Notes: a model not told the origin generated them from the sequence alone. 64,000 nt of DNA from Adiantum capillus-veneris (GCA_014529385.2 CM043958.1:125647817-125711816); one strand, 5' to 3'. Numbered from the stretch's first letter, positions 22,754 to 34,624 are shown. Program-made: numbers and translations.

Positions 22754-24920
22754 AGTAAATTTGCATAAATCCTTCCAAAGTTCCCAAAGGTTACTTGCCT
22801 GTTGGTTGGAGCTATTTTGAGCATCATTTCGACCTGGCTTTCCTTGGGATACTTTCTTCAGAAAGTGTCTGGCTTTGTTTCCACTCATTGACACTTGTTG
22901 GGAAATTTCATGGGCCTCCTTTGTGTTCTTTGAAGCAACAATAGACACATTTCCACCGTGACAGCCAATGGGATTCAAGAGTTCCTCCACCCTTTTGATC
23001 GCTTCGTGGGACTTTTCCAATCGCTTCATTGTGAAAGCATAGTCAATGTGGAGCTTCAATAGCCTATAAAAAATGTGCATGAATACGTGTAATGTACAAA
23101 AATGTACATTTGATAGAGGAAATGGAAAGATTGGATTCCAAGCCTGGTCCTTTTGTGCACGGTCTGGGGCATTGAGCATGGGATATCTCAAAATGGACGC
23201 TTCCCATTCTCTACCTTCATCTCTGACATCAAAACACTCCAACCCTTGTTCTCCATCCCCTTGCCATGGAAGCATTGAACCAACTTTTGCAGAGCTCTTG
23301 TGTGATTTTTTTCCGCTAGATTTGTACCCTCGAGCTAGCTACCAAAACCCTTAACCTCCAACTTCTCACCTACAATTTGGGAGTGTGTTACTTCTGTGAT
23401 CCATGGAGTTCTCTCAAAAATCCATGAAAGTAATCCATTGGTGTCTTTGGGTTCCTCAATAGCACTTGACCACCAAATGTCTTTCTCTGATTTCACACTA
23501 AAAGACGGGGTGGGAGATGGCTTGAGTGAATCCCTTTCCTTGGCTTGCAAAGGGCTTCATTCATTAGAGTGACACTTAGCCTCTCTAACCTTCGGCCATT
23601 CACTATTTGACACTCATCGAGTTTTAGCACAAAAGAGACCTTTGTGCCAAGCACTACAAAATAAATAGTCGCAAGACCTTATACTTCAAAGTCTTTGATA
23701 ATAACATAGCCAAAAGAAATAAGTTTAGTGTGTCACCTTCTTCAGGTAACTCATAAAATCTAAGCATGGCTTGTTGAATCCTTCTAAGGTCCACAAAAAT
23801 ATTATTCCATATTGTGTAAGGGAAGCCCTTCTCCGAAGGTCTTATGGAGTGCTTCTTACCTTTTCCACTTGCCTTTGTTGTGCACGAAGCATAAAGCGAA
23901 GTTGGCATTGTGTCCTCAATGTGTAGGTATGCCCCAATGCGGGAGAACACATCTTCAATTGTGGCCTTATTTGCAAGGTTGATCTTGTGTGGAATGGGAA
24001 ATAGGTTTTCCACAATGCCATTCTTTTTTAGGGAATCCTTTAGGAGTCCAGAAATGGCATGATAGGCTTTGGTGTTGATCCCTACCTCGTCACAAGCTTG
24101 TTGCACGCCATCTTCATTTCTCAATTTTCACATAAGGTCCTTGGTGAATGCATCCTTAATGTATTGATAACCTCCAGGTGATTGTAAGATAGAAATCACA
24201 TCATGGGTATTGAGACAACTAGTGAGAAGGTTGACTGGATCATCTTGGCTTGTTCCACCGCATGCCTCCTGGATGAAGTTTCTAGCAACCAATAAGATAA
24301 ATGTTAGAAAATAGTGTGAAGTAAGAGCGTATCATTCAAGTAAAAACTAGATCACCTTGTGGCTGTCACTCATCGTTTGCGTGCTCCACCCGAATGTGCA
24401 CGGGTTTCAATGGATGAATACGTGCAATTGCATTCCCTTGCACCAAGGGGTGTTTCTTTCAAATATGTGATGGTGCTGGCAAGCTTCATAATGTGGGAAT
24501 CCTTTTCTTGCATTTGTAATTTTTGAAGAGTTTCAACCTCCCTCTCTGAAGAGGAAATATTATCTTGTAATGCCGTCATCTTGAGCTAAAGAGCTTGACA
24601 TTCGTGCATGCACATATGCAAAGAGGCACCTGCACCCATACACAACCACTTGTAATAGCCTAGCCTACTTCTCCCCTCCTAAGATGGATGGAAGCAGCTT
24701 ATAGGATCATAAGGGTACAAATGGCTGTCCAGCCAAATTTCAACATTCGTCTCACCCGCGGCCCGACGTTCTTGTGATGACCTTTGATCACCCTCACATG
24801 CGCCATTCGGTGCAAACACCGTGGGCAATTAGCAAATATGCACACTTTTGGTGTGCGGAGTACGGATCGGTGGATGCAAGAAATTTGTGATGTCCGTAAG
24901 CACCATGGTAGTTGTTGCAT
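22754..24920 (-). pseudogene. N-terminal and central part of unrecognised transposase-like gene
   Basis: Reading the minus strand from about 24920, open segments appear in this order: a possible Cys/His segment (CANCPRCLHRMAHVRV, 24829-24920); a coiled-coil-like stretch, 24370-24579; 24125-24300 with VNLLTSCLNTHDVISILQS and YQYIKDAFTKD, then a TGA; 23654-24124 with AYHAISGLLKDSLKKNG and YTIWNNIFVDLRRIQQAMLR; 23335-23550 with KDIWWSSAIEEP and LLSWIFERTPW; and 22754-23275 with RLLKLHIDYAFTMKRLEKSH, NPIGCHGGNV and GNKARHFLKK. Gaps may be introns or decay. The last segment ends DLCKFT at the retrotransposon and is continued in frame at 16906. I do not recognise the family; length (over 700 codons) and the C-terminal motifs suggest a DNA-transposon transposase. 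Confidence 0.5.
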
Positions 24921-25080
24921 GAAGAAGCAAGGATGAAAAGATAGAGGGGGAGGGGCAGGGGGAGGGGGAGGGAGAGGGAGGAAGATGGGAGGAGAGAAGG
25001 GGGGAGGGAGAGATTGGGGAGGAGGAGGAACGTAGGGGCAAGGAGGGAGAGGAGCGAGAGAGAGGAAAGAACAAAGTGTT
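24921..25080. repeat. Purine-rich low-complexity tract
   Basis: A run of GGGAGGG/GAGAGGG units on the plus strand (about 24940-25070). It lies just upstream of the start of the minus-strand transposase-like gene and could be 5' leader. Confidence 0.7.
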
Positions 25081-27420
25081 TTTCACTTTTTGGGGGAAAA
25101 GATTTTGAAATTATGGACTTTCAAAGCTTGTAGGTAAAAAAAAGGGTCAAAAAATGATATTTGAATATGTATATATGTTGGGAGGGAGTTTTAAGTCAAA
25201 AATAAGTAAAATGAGCTTTTTGAAAAAAAATCAAATTTTGGCTCTTAGTGACCCACGTTTTTGCTTATGTGGCCACACCCCTATACTTCTTTCACTTTCA
25301 AAAAGCTATAGAGAGAAAGTAACCTCTTAGGTCCACATCCTACATTTCTCTTAAAAAAAGGTTAGAAAAGCCTACTCAAAACTACCTTCTTCAATGTCCT
25401 TGTCCCCTTAACCCTACACAGCATTAGCCTTAATCCTTAAAACTTAGGATTTCTTACAAGGCCAATGCAAAGTCTCTATTTCTCCTAATGCATGTAGGAG
25501 GTACAGACTCCACGTACATGAGGAAAGGTGACTCATCCATGGCTTACAAGCCATCATTACTCATCACTTGAAGTGAAAATATTCCAAGGAATCAGAGGTG
25601 TCTTCAGACAAGTTGTCTTAAGTATGACCAATCATTCTTTCTTAAGTCAACCAATCTTATCCCAAACAATTCCTTTCTAATTTACAAAGAAGTGGACATA
25701 GGTTCTTGGAAGATGTCTTTCATTTCAACTAGTTTTACTTATCCTAATTCTTTACTTCCTCTTTATGTATGCAATGTTAATATTTTAGAAAAAAACTTGA
25801 ATTATTTAAACTTAATTATAACGAATACCCACCTTGGACTGATCGGGCATTTGTTGTAGTGTCGGGGCCTGAATGCTCTCGTCAGTAGGCCTACTACTAG
25901 GCCCGACTTGGTCATCGTGCCATGCTCTAGCTCTTTTAGGTACACTACCCTCATCTTCAGATGGAGGATTGGCTCAGGTCCTTTTTGGTGCCATGACTTC
26001 TTATCCTTATAAAAAAACACGTCTATTTATATGGTAAATCATCCAAAAAGTTCACTTAACCTTTGTATTCAATCTAGTTCCTCTTCTTAACCCGATCAAG
26101 GTTAAATTTGTAGTCTTAGATGGTAATTTCTTGACCTAGTAATTTTTTATCTTCTTATATGGGTGAGATACTTTATCATAGCTTCCTTAAGGGTTTACTA
26201 AGCTCTCTTAATTTAATTAAAAATTTCTACATCTTTTTCTAATTTTCTCATCTTGAGTAAGCTTGAAATTTACTCATTTTAGGCTTAATATTTATTATTA
26301 TTTTTTCTCTTAGAGATTGCATTTTATCAGCTTTATATCAATGGTTTACACTTCCAATAATTTTGCTAGAGACTTGTGATAGTAGATTCTATTTATCCTA
26401 ATTAATCTTTAGAAAAAAATAGGGATCTTGATCAATTATAATTACTTAAACCAATTAATTCATTATGTTATAATTATCACAAGCAGATAATAATATTTCC
26501 TAGCTCTAGTAATTATCTTTAAATTATCCAAATTAGTTATCTAGTTTTTCTCTTTTATTTTTATCTAAAATAAATTTTTTTAGGCTTAATTAAATCACTA
26601 GATTATATTTTTGACCTTAAGCTAATTATCATGGCTTACTTATAATGTAAACTAACTCTGAATAAATAGCACATAATTATTTAAATTGATTAGCTAATTT
26701 TTCCCTTTAATTATAGCTATAACTAGTCTAGATAAATAGCTAGAATAACTTTTTCACATTAAGATAATTATAAAAGCTTACTCATAATGTATACTAACTT
26801 CATAAATATCTTACAGCTATCTAGCTTAACTTGTTAATTTCTCCCTTTTAATTTTAACTAGAACTAGTCTATTTTTCTCTTAGATAAATAGATATATTAA
26901 TTTTTTGACCTTAAGATAATTATCACAACTTATCTATAATGTATATTAACTTTGATAAATATCACATAATTATCTAGCTTGATTAGCTTATTTCCCCTAT
27001 TTATTTTTAGATAAAATCAATCTATTTTGGATTAATTTAATACTTAAACTAACTTTCTATTGATGATGTAATTATCGCATGTTACTAACAATTTTTTACT
27101 AACTAAGATAATTAACTTAGGAATATTTGAGTTAATTAAGTAGATTTTCCATTAGTTTTTTGTTAAAAATAGATAATTTTTGCTTAGTTAATTATAGAAA
27201 TTAATAAGAAAATTGGGATATAATTTCCTAGCTTTTTAAAAATCTAATCAAGCTCTAAAATCTCGCGTACTATCTAAGATTAATTAGTATATTTACTTTT
27301 AATTTAGACTAAAAAGATTATTTTCAATCCTAATATGGTTTAATAATTAATTAGACTAATATTCTTAATCTAAATCTAAGTAATCAACAAAATATTAAGA
27401 GTTAGGAGAGTAATTTATAA
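25081..27420. other. AT-rich non-coding stretch
   Basis: No gene is seen. From 25740 the sequence becomes very AT-rich, with repeated TTAATTA and TCTAGATAAAT-like words, and contains a diverged tandem array at about 26570-27060. Confidence 0.6.
26570..27060. repeat. Diverged tandem repeat, unit about 140-155 bp
   Basis: The motif CTTACTTATAATGTAAACTA at 26635 recurs at about 26777 and 26928, each followed by ATAAATA(T/G)C, a CTTGATTAGCT-like word and a CCCTTTAATT-like word. Three degenerate units are visible. Confidence 0.6.
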
Positions 27421-28077
27421 TGTAAAGAAGTTTCATATTCTTAATTTATTAGATTAAATAAGAAAACAGAGATAATTTAGCATAATTTTACTAAGTAAAA
27501 AGGAACTAGGCTAATTATTGTTGATAAGCAGCTAGAGTGTATTCTGTCTATAGATTTTTTAGTAGAGTTTCTCTCTATGTGAGAGAGAAATGGACAGGTC
27601 TCCGAGTCTAAGTGAGAAAGAGAGGCCTAGGGTCCTATTTTATAGTTTTCCAGGCACACACAGACTCTCTCTCGTTGCACCTGGCAGTTCCTTACTACTC
27701 AAGAAACCCCCATCCTCAAGAAGGCACCATTTAAAAATCAATCTTGCTAAATATTTTGGCTATTTTTTGTTATTTTTATATATACCTGGAAAAATGTGGG
27801 AGGCCTTAGTAAAAGTCTATGCTTAAATAATTACTACAATCATCAATTTTTTCTTAGCAATTAAATTTACATTGAATCTTTTGGAGGGACTAGCAGGGTC
27901 AGTTTTTGTCCAAATTTAATTCTCAAAATTTATAGCCCTAGGTTTGTTGTGCTTAAGATTCCAAAAATACCATTTTTTATTGCTTTGGAGATAGTGTTTT
28001 TACTTGTTTGTATAGCCAATGCTTTCTCCTAAAGCTTTGAATTCATTCCTAGCAACTAGAAAGGCGGAGACCTTACA
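27421..28077 (-). repeat. Candidate 3' LTR of element B
   Basis: On the minus strand it starts TGTAAGG right after a TTGGGGTAAT purine tract and could end CTTTACA at 27421, giving inverted termini and a length of 657 bp. A TATAAAATA box lies on the minus strand near 27640. There is no second copy to prove the ends. Confidence 0.45.
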
Positions 28078-28129
28078 ATTACCCCAACTTAAGAATTTGA
28101 GATGCCCTCATCTCAACAGAAATTGGGAC

Positions 28130-28471
28130 AGTCTTTGAGAAGAGAGGTTTCATCTTCGCAAGTGGAATCTTCAGTGGGATAATCTTTCCATTTTACCAAA
28201 TGTTCCCTGATTACTCTATTTCTAAGAGTTCTCTCTCTAGTTTCTAGAATACAATCTGGCTGAGGTTCCAGCACTCCTTGCTGTTGCATTACAATTTGTT
28301 AGTCTTTGAGAAGAGAGGTTTCATCTTCCAAAGTGGCATCTTCAGTGGGATAATGTTTCCATTTTACCAAATGTTCCCTGATTACTCTATTTCTAAGAGT
28401 TCTCTCTCTAGTTTCCAGAATACAATGTGGCTAAGGTTCCAGCACTCCTTGCTGTTGCATTACAATTTGTC
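28130..28471. repeat. Tandem duplication, 171-bp unit
   Basis: AGTCTTTGAGAAGAGAGG begins copies at 28130 and 28301; the two 171-bp units differ at only a few bases. It lies between the end of element B pol and its LTR. Confidence 0.9.
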
Positions 28472-28484
28472 TATCTCCCAATGC

Positions 28485-29640
28485 ATGATTGGGATTTGGG
28501 ATGTAGGGTTTTAGTAGGTTGACGTGAAATACATCATGAATTTTCATTTAATCGGGTAGATTTAATTTGTAGGCTTGATCACTAAGGACCTTGATTATTT
28601 CATAAGGACCGCAATACCTAGGACTAATCTTTTTGAATTTTCTCAGAGATAGGTTGCTTCTTTTTGGGAGCACTCAAAGAAAAACCTTGTCTCCTTGTTT
28701 GAAGATCCGATCATATCGCTTTTGGTCTGCATAATGCTTTTGATGATCCTTAGCCGCCTGAATAGCTTGTCGTATGGCTTTGGTCTGGGCTTCCATTTCC
28801 TCCATCATTTTCTTTGAGGCTTCTACCCTTGAGGCTTTTGATGATCCTTAGCCGCCTGAATAGCTTGTCGTATGGCTTTGGTCTGGGCTTCCATTTCCTC
28901 CATCATTTTCTTTGAGGCTTCTACCCTTGAGGCTTTTGATGATCCTTAGCCGCCTGAATAGCTTGTCGTATGGCTTTGGTCTGGGCTTCCATTTCCTCCA
29001 TCATTTTCTTTGAGGCTTCTACCCTTATAGTAGGGTCAAAAAAATTCAATGGTGATATGCATTCATGCCCATATAGAGCATTGAAAGGTGACATCCCAAT
29101 GCTTTTATGGAAAGAGGAGTTATAGGCAAATTCTACCAAGGGAAGAAATTGAACCCACTAACAGGGTTCTCTCTCGCATTAATCTTGAAGGATATCTTCA
29201 GTTACTTGGTTTACCCATTCTATTTGTTCATCTATCTCAGGATGATGACATGATGAGCCGAAGCATAGTTGTGTTCCTAAAGCTTCAAATAGAGCCTTCC
29301 AAAACTTGGAAGTGAACTTTGCATCCTTGTCACTGATAATTGTCTTTGGAAGCTCATGTAGTCTAAAGATCTCTTTAACAAAGATATCTGAGGTGGTATA
29401 AGTGGTTTTTACTGGTACTAGATGAGATGCTTTAGTAAGCATATCCACGACTACCATTAGGGAGTCATACACTCCTTGAACTATGGGAAGGCCTGTGAAA
29501 AAATCCATGCTAATGAATTCCCACTTCATTTGAGGTATGTCTAAGGGTTGCATCTTTCCTGGAATCATCACAAGTTCAGACTTGTTTCTCTTACAAGAGA
29601 GGCATTGTCTGATGTATCGAAGTGCATCCCTCTTCATTCC
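28485..29640 (-). pseudogene. Gypsy integrase (element B)
   Basis: Minus-strand blocks show a zinc-finger CxxC (CLSCKRNK), then the catalytic core MDFFTGLP and IISDKDAKF, and a degenerate third motif where the usual TDGQTE reads IDEQIE. Next comes FAYNSSFHKSIGMSPFNALYG. The C-terminal GPY/F module (YCGPYEIIKV, FHVNLLKPY) follows at 28490-28720. It is broken by a TGA in the KQGDKVFL segment, a TAA before the FHVNLL segment, and a 98-bp triplication at 28741-29034 whose unit is not a multiple of three. Confidence 0.8.
28741..29034. repeat. Three tandem copies of a 98-bp unit inside integrase
   Basis: TGATGATCCTTAGCCGCCTG begins copies at 28741, 28839 and 28937, and the three 98-bp units are almost identical. 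They duplicate coding for the integrase stretch around EASKKMMEEMEAQTKAIRQA. The near identity points to a recent duplication in a dead element. Confidence 0.95.
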
Positions 29641-30500
29641 GGTCTAGAACTAGATTTTCCTCAAGGTATTAAGAGTTTTTGCGTATCCCAGGTGTCCTGA
29701 TACTAGAATATCATGACCTTCATGAAGAATTAACTACTTTAGGGAGGTATCCTTAGGAATGTAAAGTCAATGTCTGTAGTAAAGAAGGCCATCCTCCATA
29801 GGATGGTCCTTCACTAGGGATTTTTCTTTTTCTACTGCATCTTTTTGGCTGAGAATTTGAATGATTTGAAGATAGGCTTCATCTTTCTATGAGCATTCCC
29901 ACAGCTTATCCAATATTGAATTATTGACCATGGAGATGGCTCCAAGGAAGGATTTTCTACTAAGGGAGTCGACAACAACATTTTCCTTTTTGGGTCTATA
30001 TTTTATTTAAAAATCGTATTCTAGAAGAAGTTCTATCCAACATATTTGTATCATGTTAAGGGTTGGTTGGGAAAAAATCCATTTTAGACTCGAGTGATTA
30101 GTCATCAGCGGAAATTGGCATCCCAATAGATAACGTCTCCATAACTTGAGGGCATGTATAATAACTAATAAGTCCAGGCCATGAGCTGGGTAAAAGGGTC
30201 GTTCAGTTAATGAAGCCTTAATGTTTTGGAAGTGTAGGTAACTAGTCGACCTTCTTGTGTTAAGACTCCTCCTACAAAGAGTCTACTTGCTTCCGTTACT
30301 ACCTCAAAATCTTGAGTAAAATCGGGTAGCTTGAGTACAGAGCAGAGGTGAGGTATTGTTTGAGTTTTTGGAAACAATATTCTTGTTCTCTCTCCCTTGT
30401 AAGCTTGGAGGATTTCTTGAGTAGCTGAGTCAAGGGTGTAGCAATGAGTGCATAATCTTTGATGAATATTCTATACCATCTTGTAATAACTAAAACCCCT
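29641..30500 (-). pseudogene. Degraded RNase H and connection region (element B)
   Basis: Position between RT and integrase, with no long open frame, marks this as the decayed RNase H domain. Short minus-strand fragments resemble RNase H text, but no single frame runs through it. Confidence 0.5.
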
Positions 30501-31372
30501 CTAATTTCACTGATAGTTTTGGGTTATGGCCATTCTATAATGTCCTTAACCTTTGTGAGATCCATTGAGATCCCCTTAGAAGATATGATAGATCCAAGAT
30601 AACTGACTTCAAGAGTGCAAAAGACACACTTGGTTATCCTGGCATACAATTGACGTTGTCGAAGAATACTCAAGACATTGCATACATGTTTCTCAGGCTC
30701 CTTAGTATCTTTAGAATATACCAATATATCATCAAAGAATACCAAAAAAAAATCATCCATGTATTCTCAAAATATATCATGCATGATGGATTAAAAGTTG
30801 TTGGTGCATTTGTAAGGCCAAAGGGCATGACTATGAACTCATAGTGTCCATATCGAGTGTTGAATGCGGTCTTGTATATGTCTGCTTCTTTGATCTTGAT
30901 TTGATGATACCCTGACCTGAGATCAATTTTTGTGAACATTTTGGCCCCGTGAAATCTGTCCAAAAGTTCATCTATGCGAGGGATAGGATACTTGTTCTTT
31001 ATGGATACCTGATTAAGGCCTCAATAATCTATGCAGAGGCGTAAGGATCCATCCTTCTTTTTCTGAAATAAAAAAAGTGCTCTTGCTCCCCAGGGAGAAA
31101 TACTTGGACGGATGACCCTTGCTCGAAGCTGTTCTGTGAGTTCTATGGCTTTAGGTAGAGACTTTTTATAAGGTCTTTTGGAAACAGGTTTACTGCCTGG
31201 AAACATTTCTATCTCACGGTCTATGTCCCCTTGGGGAGGTAAATTTGAGAGATCCTTTGGAAACACATCTGAAAAATTCTTAAGCCATGTCGGAAGTTGG
31301 ATGGCCTCTGAATCTTTGGCTTTGTTTACTTTCACCAATGAAGATTTGTTGTCCCATATGTAGCCTTAACAA
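30501..31372 (-). pseudogene. Gypsy reverse transcriptase (element B)
   Basis: Minus-strand motifs in order are NFSDVFPKDLSNLPP, RARVIRPSISPWGA, KKDGSLRLCIDY, then [15 protein letters not shown] and [12 protein letters not shown], then [11 protein letters not shown] (the catalytic box) and SYLGSIISSKGI. A TGA lies near 31019, after CIDY, and at least one frameshift separates the FGLTNAP and FFDD blocks near 30770. Enzyme identity is firm, activity unlikely. Confidence 0.83.
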
Positions 31373-31818
31373 CTATCCTTAACTAGATGGGCTTTTGGCT
31401 TCCCATTACGTCCCTGAACTAAAATTTCCTCCCCTAGCTCATTCCTAAAGGATAAACTACCCTCTGCACAGTGAATGTGTTCTTGATTTTTTATTAGCCA
31501 ATCCATTCCCAAAATACCATCGTAGATTCCAACAGGTAGGGTACAAAAGTAAGATGAGGTAGAAACTCCTCCTAATTCAAATTCTACTTTTTTGGTTGAA
31601 TGTTGAGAAAAGACTTCTTTTCCGTTTTCTAATTCCACTACCATTCTTTTGACTAGGTATTGATTCAACTTAGGTTTCCTTAAACATTTTGGAGAAAGAA
31701 AAGAATAGGTGCTACCATAATCTATAAGTAGTTCAAACTTTTCACCTTGTCGGTTTGTAGTAGTTTGAATGACCTCATATTGTTGGCGTACTCCAAGATT
31801 GTCAATTGCGGCAAACAA
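31366..31818 (-). pseudogene. Gypsy aspartic protease (element B)
   Basis: This 150-codon frame would process the polyprotein. The active-site loop reads IDYGSTYSFLSP, where DSGST is usual, so a serine-to-tyrosine change next to the catalytic aspartate is visible; the second landmark ILGMDWL is intact. The start is arbitrary because gag is deleted; the frame continues upstream into a shared repeat. Confidence 0.8.
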
Positions 31819-31825
31819 GTCCTTA

Positions 31826-32064
31826 GCTTCAGTCTCAAGGCCTCAAACACCTTCAAAGATGGAGAGAGATAGCGGGGAATATGGGTAGGGAAGAGGAAAA
31901 AGAAACATTCATAGGAGAAAGAAGTAGTTCCTCACTTATCATCACTCTTCTTGCTAGCATACATAATAGCATAGTAATGAAGATGGCAAGCTTAAGCATT
32001 GAAGCATGGCTCTTGGTTGAATTTGCATTCCATAGCCAAGAGTGTTGGTGCAGGCTCTCAACTT
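31826..32064 (-). repeat. Dispersed repeat matching 7081-7342
   Basis: The minus strand here matches the plus strand of 7081-7342 with scattered changes. It is joined directly to protease coding of element B, so gag and the rest of the leader have been deleted here. Confidence 0.7.
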
Positions 32065-32324
32065 CTCTACTAGCGTGGAGAAGGAGATGGATGTAAGGAC
32101 ATGGGTACTATGGGCAAGGCCACCGTCATGGCCAGACAGTGTGTACGCTAGTGGGAGGCTATAAGATAGCACGGTTGGATGGAGACTAGCACATGCATTA
32201 CCACCACCCTTTCACTGGTATCCGAGATTTTTTTGGGAGGAGGTGAAAAGTGGGTTGCATGTGCGTGCGACGTTCTGCTTCTCTCCCATGTTCCATAGAC
32301 AGCAAGGTCTTCGCTATGGAGGTG

Positions 32325-32574
32325 AAAGCGTGGTTTGGTGGTACAAAAAAAGAACCTATTTTACTTCTACCAATGAAAAAGTGGGGACTGGTAAAATTTT
32401 TGTTGTTTAGGTCAAAACTTTTTGGACCTTATGTTTTTAGATTCTTCTTTCGAAGATCCACTGATATATAGTATGATAGGTAGTTTTTCATGTGACATGT
32501 AGAAATTGTAACTCAAAGATTTGTCAAGGGTACTGTCAAGGATAGTCCTTTTTGTACCACCAAAGCATGCTTTT
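32325..32574. mobile_element. Candidate MITE, 250 bp with terminal inverted repeats
   Basis: The left end AAAGCGTGGTTTGGTGGTAC is answered by the complement of GTACCACCAAAGCATGCTTT on the right, about 25 bp with two mismatches. Possible imperfect 9-bp flanks GCTATGGAG and GCCATGCAG would fit a Mutator-like element, but the spacing is not exact. No coding capacity. Confidence 0.5.
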
Positions 32575-33205
32575 AGCCATGCAGAAAAAGAAGACAGGGA
32601 CATGCTTCCATGTGCGCAGCGTGCGGACAACCGATCGCGGCCACCCCATCTATGTCCTCCACAACAGGCGACCAAGGCAAACTCGACCGGCAACTTGATG
32701 GCACCAAGGCTTCGAATGCTTTCGTTGGCGCCGTTGGCTGTGCGCGTAGGAAGGCCCTCTTAACCCTTGCATGAAGGAGGGTTGAACCCACCCCATGAGG
32801 GTAAGAGGCCAACACTTTACATCAAGCTATTGACCCTTATTGTGTATAACAAGGAAAGATAGACTACTTGTGTTGAAAGGAAAACTAGAAGGAAAGGGAA
32901 AGCTTCAAACTTCAAGGAATTAGCTTCACCCTTCATTTTCACTTCTTGGAGAAAGGCAAGTTTTCCTCCAAAAAATTCTTTTTTCCTCGAGGAGGTAGCT
33001 TCAAAGTGAACAAAAGCCTTCACAAAAACGACAGGTTTTTGTGAAGAATCAACGAAGGTGTTCTTACAATGATTGACAAGTGAAGCGCTCAAATTCTCGC
33101 AAGGCGATGTTCGCATGCAACACAAATTGCGGAGCATACAAAACCCAAAGACTTCAATTTCAGAAGGTACAAGTTGTCATTTTTTTTCTCTCTTTGCAAT
33201 AGTGT
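32575..33205. other. Non-coding stretch
   Basis: No domain is recognised. A GC-rich patch (32600-32760) contains overlapping open frames on both strands without family features. Confidence 0.45.
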
Positions 33206-33496
33206 GTGTTTACCATGGCCAGTGAGGATATCCCACCTAGACACACGTTTGATTTTGAGCACGTAGATCAAAATCAGGGCACCATAGGTGCGGCTAACAC
33301 TAATATGCATGATGATGATGATTTAGGAGATCATGGCCTTGGAAATATGGCTGCTTTTAAGACTTTGGAAAACTGCCAAAGCGTACTTGAATGTAGCCTC
33401 TCTGCACTTAATGCAAATGTTACCAATCTTACGGAGTTACTTGTGAAATTTATGAATTCACAGATGACTCAAGGAGCCACAAGTGGCACGGTGTGA
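33206..33496 (+). CDS. Small ORF, possible gag N-terminus
   Basis: Apparent start near 33206, with an ATG at 33213 opening MASEDIPPRHTFDFEHVDQ. The product has an acidic middle (DDDDLGDHG) and a helical stretch SALNANVTNLTELLVKFMNS, like the N-termini of some plant gypsy gag proteins. It ends at 33494-33496, exactly where the candidate LTR of element C begins, so it may be a gag cut by that insertion. No zinc knuckle or capsid motif is present, so the assignment is tentative. Confidence 0.35.
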   Translation: MFTMASEDIPPRHTFDFEHVDQNQGTIGAANTNMHDDDDLGDHGLGNMAAFKTLENCQSVLECSLSALNANVTNLTELLVKFMNSQMTQGATSGTV

Positions 33497-34624
33497 GCAG
33501 GATGAAAACAAACACAATGCCTCTATGATCACCCGACACACACTCTTGGGATAATACACACACATATTATGGGACACCACTCGGCTTACACAACCCACGT
33601 GGCCGAGATAGGAAACACACCAATGGAGTGAGAGGAGAGAGACTGTATATTTGCCCACTCAACACAAAGACACACAAACACACACACACACACCCAAAAA
33701 CTCAACTCAAAAGAGGAAGATTTTTTATGTTTAGATACAATTGATCTTGGACCAACACCAATGGGGCAAATAGCTCACACAATATGTATGAAATATACTA
33801 GATACAATCACAAATTTGAACAGAGGCTTCGCTCATAGAAGAAACTTACATAGAAAAAATAGTAGGAAAAAATGAGAAATTTGGCAAAATGGACAGCGCC
33901 ATTGCGTCCGGAGCAGCCAAAAGCCCCAGTCTACAATATCAAAGTGCTCAAATCCGACCTGTTTATGACCAAAACAAGCTCCAAAAATAGCAAAAACTGA
34001 GTTGCGGCTATTCCTCCTCTTCTCTCCACGTTTTTCTGGTCTTTTTCTTAGGTGTTTTGGTATCCACACTTCACTTTATCTCTTGGGCACCTTTGGTCTT
34101 TTAGTTGACCTCAAACGGACCCGAACATGCCAAAAATTGGCCACGCAGTGTATTTTTGTTACCTTTTTGCATCATCCGCACACCTGGCACTCAACTTCTT
34201 CCAATAATGCATCCCGCAATCATGTGAAGTGGCTCCCAAATACAATTCTCATTATGAAATTTTTGCATAATTATCACAAGAAAACACCCACGTTGTGTCC
34301 GTACTTATCCACGTGAAAATATTGACCCCATTTGACCTCCTAACGCCACTAGATGCCATCTGACGCACCTACTTGCCTCATGGCGTCGGCCCACTGATGG
34401 CTTACTTGAGAAGTTTTACATGCTACCAACTCCTCATTATTATAGAAAAAACACAATCATATTGATGATAGTGAAAACCAATGCACTATGTCGTGCTGTC
34501 CTACCTGTACACATGTGGATCCCACGCAACCACCTGGCTCTGGAAAATGGGCAATCCTTTATTTGATGCACCATGCATGGGTATGTACATATGTGCAATC
34601 ACTTCTTCCAAAAAACTCCTAACA
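33493..34624 (-). repeat. Candidate 3' LTR of element C
   Basis: On the minus strand a purine-rich AGGGGATGGGCAATTTA precedes TGTTAGGAG (34624), and the segment could end CTGCTCACA at 33493. Only one copy is visible, so the ends are tentative. It contains a short CA microsatellite at 33672-33693. Confidence 0.35.

Larger units (their letters stand above)
27421..31818 (-). mobile_element. Ty3/gypsy element B, 5'-truncated
   Basis: On the minus strand the order is protease (31818-31366), RT (31338-30500), RNase H remnant, integrase (29640-28485), polypurine-like TTGGGGTAAT and then a candidate LTR (28077-27421). Gag and the 5' LTR are missing; protease coding is instead joined at about 31820 to a repeat shared with 7081-7342. 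The copy has frameshifts, stops and two tandem duplications. Confidence 0.75.

Noticed and set aside
27590-27826. 78-codon plus-strand frame
   Set aside because: It lies antisense in the candidate LTR of element B and contains no domain.
28741-29034. Possible CRISPR-like array (regular 98-bp units)
   Set aside because: The units are contiguous identical copies of integrase coding DNA with no spacers, so this is a tandem duplication.
32213-32230. TGGTATCCGAGATT, resembling a tRNA-Met primer site on the plus strand
   Set aside because: Preceding sequence is part of a repeat oriented on the minus strand and no matching plus-strand LTR or pol follows; most likely chance.
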